In this document: piece after piece, positions 55,704 to 64,000 of the stretch
Layout of the letters: each line of letters opens with the position of its first letter
Numbering within the stretch: the stretch's first letter is position 1
From: Grammothele lineata
Lineage: Eukaryota; Basidiomycota; Agaricomycetes; Polyporales; Polyporaceae
Assembly (NCBI GenBank): GCA_002150815.3
Contig: NDFF03000328.1
Location: 124,001-188,000, forward strand
Length of the DNA stretch: 64,000 nucleotides
Direction: 5' to 3'
Made by a program: the position numbers and the translations under genes
Notes under the pieces: model-generated
The model's database searches: none
What the model saw: only the letters and a program-made list of their open reading frames with translations
What the model was told of the DNA's origin: nothing

Positions 55704-57374
55704 GGTGATAATTGGGTGGAGAATGCGGTGAGGCGGAGAGTGCGAGAGTGCGAGAGGTGAGAGGAGGATGAGTAGCGGAGGAGAGTTCGCTGAGGGGAGA
55801 GAGGTTCACTCGCATGGGTTTATATACGTTGGTCAAGGTGGCGGGCACCGGTGAATAGAGTCTTGGCCTCACAAAGTACCGCTCCAGGTCGATCATCCTG
55901 CAAATCAAACATGTTCGGTAGCAGGCGGCTTAACTCACGGTAAAGCGCCCTAACCCGTCGGACGAGAGACTGCTCGTCAGTGGTCCATCAAGGCCACCAT
56001 TCCTCGGAACATGCGCCGAGAGTCGTACGCGGCGGTCTTGTCAAGAAACGCCGGGCGGCCTTCCGCTTCTCAGGGAAGCTACGGGTCAGTGAGAGTCCAC
56101 AAACGCACAAGAGAACGACTGTTAAGCAGTGCCAATACGTTGCCGGTACGCGGATGCCGAGAAGCGAAGCATCTTCGTCTCAGACACCTTAACCTCTCGC
56201 ACAAAACGGCCTGAGGTCTAGAACCCGATCTTGACAAAGAAGCCATTGTCGCTATGCGTACAGAACCGCGTATCGCTGTATTGTATCATCAGTGGATCGA
56301 GCGCGATGGCTTGCTGAGTACTCACCAAGAACGATCAGCAGTATAGCTGTCGCCCACGAGCACTTTCAAGTCCGATCGTGCTGTACATTCGGTCGCCTGG
56401 ACAGCAGTCGGCATCCATACTCTGCATGCATGTTCGTAGTGTCTGATCCGGACCTGTTCGGGCGGGAAAACCGTAAGCATGGCGGACGCGCTACAGTCGC
56501 CGTCAATCCCTCATGCTGCCGATTTCCAACGTGACAGCATCACATGACTGTGACGCGACGCGCCTCGAAATGTTCGCAAAGCATTCGAGTCGCGCGGTCT
56601 TACATAATCGGCAGCAGTTCAACGAGACACTTAGGGAACTGGGGGAAACGCTCACTAGGAGGCCATGAGATGGATGGGCGTTCTCGGCATGATGGCGGTT
56701 GTGACCAAGCACCTACGCCTCGCTATCGAACATTGAATGTTAAAGACGTTAGCGTCGAGCGATACACCTCGGACCGGCAGCTCTCCACGTCTGAGATACA
56801 CTCCGATCCTGCTTGGGATATATAGTCGCACACACCGACCTGCAGCCATCTACCGGAGTGTGTTCTGGTGGCTTTCTCGGCGATGCTAATTAAATTGTGC
56901 TTGCATGAATTCCGTCTGGTAGACGTTCAACGTTCAATGCACTACTTATCTCGACCTTCGGTAGGGACAGTGGCGATTGTGTGCTTGGGGATAGGGACTT
57001 CCCATAGAAAACCTAAAACGCGTGAGAGGGCATGGATTCCAGGGGGGTCGTCGTAGCATAGACTACAGTGACGGTCTTGGTCAAGAGGATAGAGGGAAAC
57101 GGATCGATTTGGTTCGATGACGTACGCGTATGTTTGGCGCGCCGGCCCGGGATGACCCGAAGCGCGACGCGAAGCAAACGCGATCATGTGATCCAATTGC
57201 AACACACCACGCTTTCGAATCTGAACGTGTCGCAAGGCCAATTACTCGTCAACGATCAACGTGAAGTATTATAAAGTATGATAGTAAAATCAACTACAAA
57301 TTTGAGAGTATGATGCAACGAAATAAATCTATCTGATAGCACAAGTGTGGCTTATGTGTATCCTCGGCCAGCCT
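55704..57374. other. Intergenic region upstream of hydrophobin 2
   Basis: 1.7 kb with no recognised gene on either strand; short ORFs show no domain. The left end holds the hydrophobin promoter. Confidence 0.5.
55819..55826 (-). promoter_or_regulatory. TATA box of hydrophobin 2
   Basis: TATATAAA on the minus strand, about 120 bases before the ATG at 55703, similar to the spacing in hydrophobin 1. Confidence 0.65.
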
Positions 57375-57923
57375 TCACGCCACTGCGGTGTTCTGAGGGT
57401 GGCGCAGCTGTCGGCGACTAGTCTTGGTACGTAGATGCTCGCGCTCCTTGGCTTGCAATTGCTGGTATCGACGGTGAAATGCCTCTTGCAACGGCAATAT
57501 CCTTCTCAATGTAATGTCGAGCGACTGAAGACGCGTCAAGTGGCGCTCCGATCCTGCGCATCACGATAAGAACTTGGTTAGTGGTCAGTCAGGTGCCACG
57601 GTTCTAGACATGCACTCACGTCCGCCCTCGTATGTCATGTTGTGCTCTCTCCTGCATCGACTCTCGTGCTCGACGTGTTGTACGTAGTCGGCCATGATGT
57701 TGAGAGGGATGCGGAGAAGCTCGGAGACGAGTATTTGCGAGAGGTCCGTGGAGTGATAGCATTCGACCGTCGGCGCGATCCGTTGCGCCGCATCCGCAGC
57801 CGCTCTGTATTCTTCGACGAGATCGAGATATCGTGTGGCGTGGTACCTGCAGTAGGCTTGACCCTGGTGTCTCGGCACTGTACAGATGCCTGCTGGTGGA
57901 GGAGTGGCTTTGCAACAGGGCAT
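57375..57923 (-). CDS. Uncharacterised short Cys/His-module protein (family member 6)
   Basis: Two exons (57923-57620, 57553-57375) give 160 residues, the smallest intact member. The module lies at the very N-terminus: MPCCKATPPPAGIC, then AYCRYHATRY, followed by EEYRAAADAAQRIAPTVE, which parallels YKEYKAAADEANRLRPSVQ in member 5. Exon 1 ends inside an Arg codon (GGGC GGA C) at the same point relative to the domain as in member 5. Exon 2 is basic and helical (RHLTRLQSLDITLRRIL, HRRYQQLQAKEREHLR), like the HRRRLERLEQQ region of member 5. No membrane helix is seen. The upstream in-frame codon TTG is not a start; the ATG at 57923 is. Function unknown. Confidence 0.68.
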
Positions 57924-58655
57924 CAACGGCTCGGTGGTCGGTGGTTGCTGGGTATCGGGGTATATGATGGCGATCCTCAGAAGAAGAGACCAAGGGTCGG
58001 AGAGTCACGTCGGAGCTCCGGCCACAATTATACCTCCGAGCTTGCTCCCGGCGCGCTTTGGGAGGCGCGCGTCATGAAGCTTTGGTAGCCATACGTGTAC
58101 AATTGTGCCACAAGCTTTCGGAATCGTAAACACATGGTACCTGAAACTATATTTTCTCTCTGGAAGAAAACTAAATGAGAACGAAGAAGCGTCATGTGTG
58201 AGCTAGGAGCTCCGTCATTCAATTGCCACGAGGCTTGGTAAGTATGTCACGCTGATTTGCGTCCTGTCTTCTACTGCCACCGACCACAGACTGCTCCGTC
58301 CGGTTTGTGTCCGGCGGGGTCCCGGTAGCTATTAGATTAGCTATAGGTTTGCGTGAGTAAGCAACCGAATGACTGCCGTGGATGACTTACGAGGCGTAGT
58401 CGAGGACGAGGCTTCCCACAAGAGCCATACGTCAAGGGATATCAAAGTTTAATCGCCCCACGCCCCGATGGCCCTAGCGCTAGAGCGTCACGAAGGTTAA
58501 AAATGTGGCAGCCGTATCTCTTGAAGTCTGAGGCAACAAAGCGCACAACCTACGTTGAACTGGAAGGTCAGATTGAGCACCGACGACGTATATAAACCTG
58601 AATGCTCGGGGAGCAAACAACATAGTGAGAAGCTCATCGCCCGTTTGTTACATTT
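57924..58655. other. Intergenic region
   Basis: The promoter of the Cys/His gene at 57923 and the 3' side of tannase-like copy 3. No gene is recognised. Confidence 0.5.
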
Positions 58656-60995
58656 TCAAGCCAGAGTCGTGCATTCGAAGCTCCTTGCGTCATTCTCATT
58701 CCCGCCGCGGAACACAACACTCTTTGGGTACTACACCGAGAATCAGCATACAATGCAATCAATTGCAACCAAGCACGCACCTTGCACACAGGCCGCGTGA
58801 AGTTCAACCCGTTCGCCGCGATGTTGTCATTGTAGCGCGCGGCGATGAAGGTCTCGGGTGCGATACCTTCCTCGACCCAGCGCACGATCGCGGCGACAAC
58901 GTTGTGCTCGGCGTCGTCCGACAGAGGAGGATTGATGTCGAACGCGGCCCCAAAGGAGTTCGCGCCTACACCCGTCTGTAACGGATATCGTCAATCAGTA
59001 CACGAGACACAGATGGTGCGATTTGAAAGCATACAGCACTAACATCGAGAAAGTCAGACGAGACCGCACAACGTAAGAGGACAGAACGCACCAGTGAGTC
59101 ATACCGGGGAGAAGGAACAGACGATAGAAACCGTCGATGTTGAGGTCGGTATGCTCGTGCATGAACGCCTGCACGGTTTCGTAGTAATGAATCGAGTTGC
59201 CTGGGCTGACGAGCTGATCCGCCCAGCCGACGTAGTGGATGACCTTCCCATTGTGAGCGGGCCCAGCGAAAGCGGTGAGGTTCGTTTTGATTGCCTACGT
59301 ACGTGTCAGCAAAGTCATAGCCGTGTTAGTAGGAGCACCGAAGGAAATACCCACATTGGCTTGTCCGGCGTCGATCTGGTCCGATAGCCGAAGAACATCG
59401 AGACTGTAGTCATCTTCAACGAAACTAGTATCGCTTATAATGAAGTTTCTATCAGTTATTGTGGGAGGCGAAAGTAAAAACAACACTCACTTGGTGACGA
59501 AGTACTTGTATACGTTAACGCTTGTTGTGTCAGGCGTCTCGCCAAGGAATCCGGTCGTGGCAAACTGAAGTTCTCCACCGGGATAGCAGCGACCGAAGAT
59601 GTATGTCTGATTTTCGTCGACGTAGTCGGCATAGATCGCATGAAGGGCTCCGATTTGAGGCCCAGTCAAACATGTTGACGTGTTCTGGCTTGAGTGACAG
59701 GCTAATGTCTCGGGTCGGAAGCTACGGTCAGATTGGTCAGCTTGACACTATGGCATGGAGATGACAGACAGTACATACTCGCAGACACGTGGCTCATTGA
59801 TGATCTCGTCCACAAGCTAGCATGTATGAACGAACGATTTAGTAATCACATCACATGGAGTGGTATAGACGTACGCCATCGAGAGCATCACATTGGCGGA
59901 GTACTTCAGGTGCAATCACGTTGATCCAGTGGCCTTCTGATATGAAGCGAGGAGACGTTACGGGCAGGATTGTCTGCCTCAAATGGAGGTGCCACCCGTC
60001 GAGATGGGTTTGCCAGTTTGCTGGAGACCCGACAGCCTGGGTAGTAGCCGTTCTATCACTTTCGATACTATGGCGCTGGAACGAATGGTGAACCTACTAC
60101 CCCATCGAAGTCGTCTGGAAAGTCTTGTACTTCTTTGAGCCTGAGAAGGGAGGCGTCAAATCCTACTCTAGGCCCAATAATATAAGACATACCCTTGCCG
60201 TCCACCTGCACAAGATACGACAAAGGAGCAAGATGAGCTTCGAGCGTATCGCATGAATGCGGTTGTACCTGTCGAGCACCCGAGGTAGTACGACTTCTTC
60301 GCCGCCCTGCCGTAGTACTGCTTGACGACCTCTTTGCCGGCGATGACGCTCAGGTGCATCGCACGGAATCCCCAGTCGAAGATCGCATTCTGAACGAATC
60401 GTGAGTGAGCGAAATCCTGAGTTCTAAATGGACGCACGTCGTTATGAGGTCCGGCCCAAGACCCGTCAATGTCTGTACTGTTGTGACCGGTGTTCGTCGA
60501 TACGCCTGCGACTGGATTGGGCTTAAATGCACGCCAGGTGCCGTACGAACTCCTCGAGACTTACATCCTTGGCGGACGGCGATAAGGCCAAGGTCCCCGA
60601 GGTTCACTACGGAATATCCCATTCAGCACATGCAAGACGGAGGATCATACACGGTCTATCATACCTCCTCCCGCGAGTCCACCATTGCCAAACGTCAACA
60701 TGCGGCTATTCCACTCGTCTGGGAGCCGGACCTCAGTAATTGCAGTTGAACCCGCGGTTGCATTGGTCGTGATCACTAGTTCGACGCGGCAGAACGCGGG
60801 CAGGCTTGTCGTCTCGATTGCCGTGAAGAGGTTGTTGATGTTGACGAGCGCGTCTGCAGAAAAGTAAGTGGTGTGGAGAAGCGCGACATCAGCAACGTCC
60901 GAGAGGGTGAACTCGTCGCACGCTGTCTCTGAGGTAGGTGACGCCGACACGTCGAGGGCGATGCCTAGAGCCGCGAGTGCAATGAGCTTAAGCAT
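58656..60995 (-). CDS. Tannase/feruloyl esterase family secreted hydrolase (copy 3)
   Basis: More divergent paralogue of copies 1 and 2, with the same exon plan. The start MLKLIALAALGIALDVSASP is a signal peptide. The first exon carries DVALLHTTYFSADALVNINNLF and CRVELVITTNATAGS, then NGGLAGG. Catalytic landmarks are GCSTG for the nucleophile, GWADQLVSPG for the Asp, and GMTHCA for the HC pair. The 13-base exon (about 60206-60194, ending RQG) and a 4-base exon (59038-59035, TGCT) are conserved; the latter again splits the Cys codon. Downstream GVGANSFGAAFDINPPLSDDAEHNVVAAIVRWVEEG matches the others piece by piece. The frame ends at 58656 after FECTTLA. A secreted esterase acting on plant phenolic esters is the family-level prediction. 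Confidence 0.85.
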
Positions 60996-62329
60996 GGCAC
61001 GATGAGGAGGAAGAACGGTAATGACCTTTTCCGCGGGTCGTTGGCCATCTTATCCTAGCCTTGGAGGGACGATTCTCACAATGTCGACGAGCAATGACTC
61101 ATGTGTCAACTTATTCCAGATCCTCCGGCCTTCATTAGCTGATCTTAGTTAAGTACTTGAGGCGCCACGAGATCGGCTACAGAGCAAGGTTTGATGATTG
61201 TGAAAGGGAATAGAACATGGCAATGAATTACAGAGGGCGTATGAACGACCGTACTGTCCCCTCCATACTCAGATTAGAATGATTGAACTTGAAGACTGTC
61301 CTGAAGGGAGTACTGGATGGTTGTACGCCTGGCAGCAAAATGAGCGACGGAGACTTGGACAATATGCGCAGGTGATTGTGCGGGCCATACGCCTGTCGTC
61401 GATGGCAGCTGCATTCTAGCTTCGCTACGTCTTCTGTGTACGGCATATTGCTATGGAGCAGAGATAGAACATTGTTCAGTTGAATGACTCACAATGACTC
61501 AAACGCGTAGCAACGAACGTCCTCCGTGCAAACAACGTCTACACATACATAGAATGGCCTTCGGCCACCACTGAACGAGCGGCATGCTTATCGGTCTTGA
61601 AAGTATTCTCGATACGCGTCCGGGGTGTGTGAAATGCTGACCAGGGCTCAGGAGACACTTACAACATACGCCCGGTGCCCATCCACTGCCTTTCCATCAG
61701 GCTCCGTTGCTCATAAAGATCCATCCATTGTCTGGCTCGCGTCTGCTGTGACTACATACTGCGTGTAGTAAGTCCTTATCTCGTCTCAAGAATTGTCGTG
61801 TTGTATGGGGGCTGATCGAGATCGTTGAAGGAGCTTCGTCAGGGCTGACACGAGTCCACGGTGCAATTGACGAATTTCATCAGAATGGAGAAGGAATGAT
61901 GATTGGTTGCATCGATTGAGTCGGTCTCCCGTACAGTCGACGATGAGGTTAAGATGGATCGCGAGATTGGATTCATTTCAACGAAGTCAAGGTAAGAAGA
62001 GAGAAATGTGGAATGGGCGTCTTTCGCTGCATAGCTGGTTGTTTCGCCTTCCTTGACAGTCATCCGCGAGGCGCGCAGTGCGTCCAGGCTCCGACTTGCT
62101 CTTGCATTGTACTACTGCAGTGCGTTTATTGTTCAAGTCTGGGCCAGATCCGACACAGGCCACGTACTAAACTACTTGTCCTATCCATGCCACAACAAAC
62201 ACAGTCAGAGCGCCCAGCATTCTCCGTTGTACCGCCATCATCCTCTTCAACGCATCGTGAGCCACCCAGTCTTCGACGTCCTATTCACCTCCTGGAGTTG
62301 CAACACCGTCTATCGTCACACTCCTCATC
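60996..62329. other. Divergent intergenic region
   Basis: 1.3 kb between tannase-like copy 3 (minus) and an F-box gene (plus). No gene, RNA or repeat is recognised. Confidence 0.5.
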
Positions 62330-64000
62330 ATGGAGGTGGCATTACGTACTGACGACATTCTGATCGAGATATTCAGTCATCTGTCGGTCGTCGAACATCC
62401 GACCACCTTCTCCACCGCCACTCGCACCTATCATTACTGGGCGCCGCGCGATAAAGAGATGACGCGGATTATGGGCAACCATGCCATCGACTTCGGCATG
62501 AACTCGAATGAGATTGCGACCAGGAGGAAAACGCTCTACGGCCTCGCTGTGTCTTGCAAAGCTTTCTCCGAGCACGCGTTGGACCAATTGTGGGCGGCTC
62601 CAGCCGGCGGACTCTACACAGTTTTCAGTCTCCTGTCTGGGTTCACGGCGTTGAAAGGGTCGTACAAAGATGGCATGAGGGAAACGATATACCAATACGG
62701 CGTAAGTCCTTTCGCTGCTCTATGTTAGCTACTCGTACTGAACGGCACCGACTTGTTGAAGCTGTGGAACAAAGGCCACATCTCCGACGAAGATTGGGAC
62801 ACGTTTGTGCGATATTCTCGTCGCGTACGGGAGATTGGCTACCATGGCTATTGGGGATGGGAGATACCATATCGTCTCCATTTCACAGTGATGAACGCGC
62901 TTTTCGAGAAGAACGGCCGGCGCCCCCTCTTTCCCAACCTCCGTTTTCTCGCCTGGCAGCGTGGTGTCATCGACAGCCCTCGGGGGATTATGGGCATCCA
63001 TACCGATTTCATCAACGGATCGACCCGCCTCCTACGAATGCTCGTGAGTCCAACGATGACCACGCTCGCGTTGTGGTATCCGGCTTTGCATGCAGACGAG
63101 ACTTGGGTCTTCAAGCCATCTCACATTTCGCCAGCCGGCAAAGACGAAGACGTAGGCATTTTGACCGCGACGTGCCCCAATATCACCAGTCTTCTCCTCC
63201 AACGCGATTATGCTACCCAGGCGCTCCTGTCCCTAGAGAAGTTCCGCAAGCTCCGTACATTCGTCGCTCACGGCGCGATCCCAATCGCCGTATTCCATGG
63301 GTTAGGGAAGCTACCCGAGCTGGAGGTTCTCGAGGCGCCTGTTGTCTCGTCAGCTACCTTCCAAATGCTCGATCTGTTCTCAGCGAGCGAGCCGGCGCCA
63401 TCGCAACCCCTCCCTCCTGACGCGCTCTTCCCATCCCTTCGAAGCATTTATCTGTCGAGTCTGGTCGACGTTGCCGAAGATATTATCTTGTCCTCTCGCT
63501 CACGCACCATCGAATCTTTCTCCCTCACGAACAGGCATCCCGAGCAAACGGACGTGCTCCTCTCCCTCCTCTCGATACTGTCCTCCCCCCGCTTCGCGGC
63601 CACTCTAACGACGCTCCATATCCGCGTCTGCCTCACCACCGGACCCGGAGACACCGGTGACGCTCCATTCGCTACTACATTTAGCCACCTGCTGAACATC
63701 ACCGGCATACGCACGCTCACGCTCACGCTCATCTTGCGCGAGATTGGCATCACTGACTCCGACCTGGACAATATGGCCCTCGCATGGCCGCACCTCACCG
63801 TCCTCGGCCTCACTTCAGACGGCGAGCGACACACACCCGCCCCAGTCAACGCCACCTTGAAGCCGCGCTTGCCAGCTCTCATCGCGTTCGCCACCCGCTG
63901 CGAGAACCTGGAAACGCTCTTCTGCAATAACGTCTCGCTGACCCCCGGAGACGTCCGGCTCGTCGAAAGGCGCGCGCGGGCCTCCCCGCCGCAGAGGAAG
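62330..64000 (+). CDS. F-box-type protein, two-exon family (member D), cut by the window end
   Basis: Fourth member of the two-exon family. Exon 1 is 62330-62701 and exon 2 begins at 62762 and stays open to the window end, 537 codons so far. Exon 1 has LRTDDILIEIFSHLSV as F-box-like start, YHYWAPRD (compare FHYWGPKD in member B), and LAVSCKAFSEHALDQLWAAPAGGLYTVFSLL. Exon 2 opens LWNKGHISDEDWDTFVRYSRRVREIGYHGYWGW and continues PNLRFLAWQRG and leucine-rich sequence with LDNMALAWPHLTVLGL. The usual YLDG at the start of exon 2 is replaced by LWNKG. An earlier in-frame acceptor at 62728 would make a 27-base intron and is unlikely. About 100-130 C-terminal residues are missing. Confidence 0.8.

Noticed and set aside
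1..64000. CRISPR arrays, prophage or bacterial operons
   Set aside because: No regularly spaced direct repeats and no prokaryotic gene organisation; introns show the DNA is fungal.

Overview
This window is nuclear DNA of a filamentous basidiomycete, probably an Agaricomycete of the polypore type. The genes carry many short GT-AG introns (about 45-70 bases), and the families are typical of that group: class I hydrophobins, DUF6533 and DUF6593 proteins, large F-box families, and tannase/feruloyl-esterase-type hydrolases. No bacterial operons, rRNA, tRNA or CRISPR array were seen. Gene models were joined by hand from splice signals, reading phase and family motifs. They are predictions, not transcript-backed.

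Layout, left to right. 1-9 kb: a truncated DUF6533 membrane protein, an uncharacterised Cys/His-module membrane protein, an F-box protein, cytidine deaminase, and a second Cys/His-module protein. 9.8-13.9 kb: two tandem zinc-independent MDR oxidoreductases with the same exon plan. 13.9-18.7 kb: two F-box proteins with the same two-exon plan. 19-25 kb: a MYND-finger protein whose zinc knuckle needs a 9-base microexon, an unrecognised protein, and the CAAX protease RCE1. 25.5-31.7 kb: a DUF6593 protein, a class I hydrophobin, and a secreted protein made of three tandem ricin-B-like units. 33.2-35.1 kb: a foldback-type element with hairpin ends. 36-42.5 kb: a KEL3/KLHDC4-type Kelch protein, an alpha/beta-hydrolase without a visible nucleophile, and another F-box protein.

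42.5-61 kb is the most unusual part. It holds three tannase/feruloyl-esterase family genes, four more members of the Cys/His-module family (one a pseudogene), a second DUF6593 protein and a second hydrophobin. The block tannase-like gene plus Cys/His gene is present twice as a tandem segmental duplication (42551-46202 and 47087-50733) whose internal spacing agrees to one base. A broken F-box C-terminus lies between the copies. The window ends inside a fifth F-box gene.

The best candidates for something undescribed are: (1) the six-copy Cys/His-module family, which shares an N-terminal putative metal-binding module with very different C-termini; (2) very small exons required to keep frame and conserved motifs, including a 4-base exon that splits the Cys codon of the tannase-family HC motif in all three paralogues; (3) the triplicated ricin-B-like protein, in which two units share introns and the third lacks them; (4) the foldback element. 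Several secreted products (three tannase-like hydrolases, two hydrophobins, the lectin-like protein) would act at the cell surface or on plant material. The F-box and Cys/His genes look like fast-evolving lineage-specific families.
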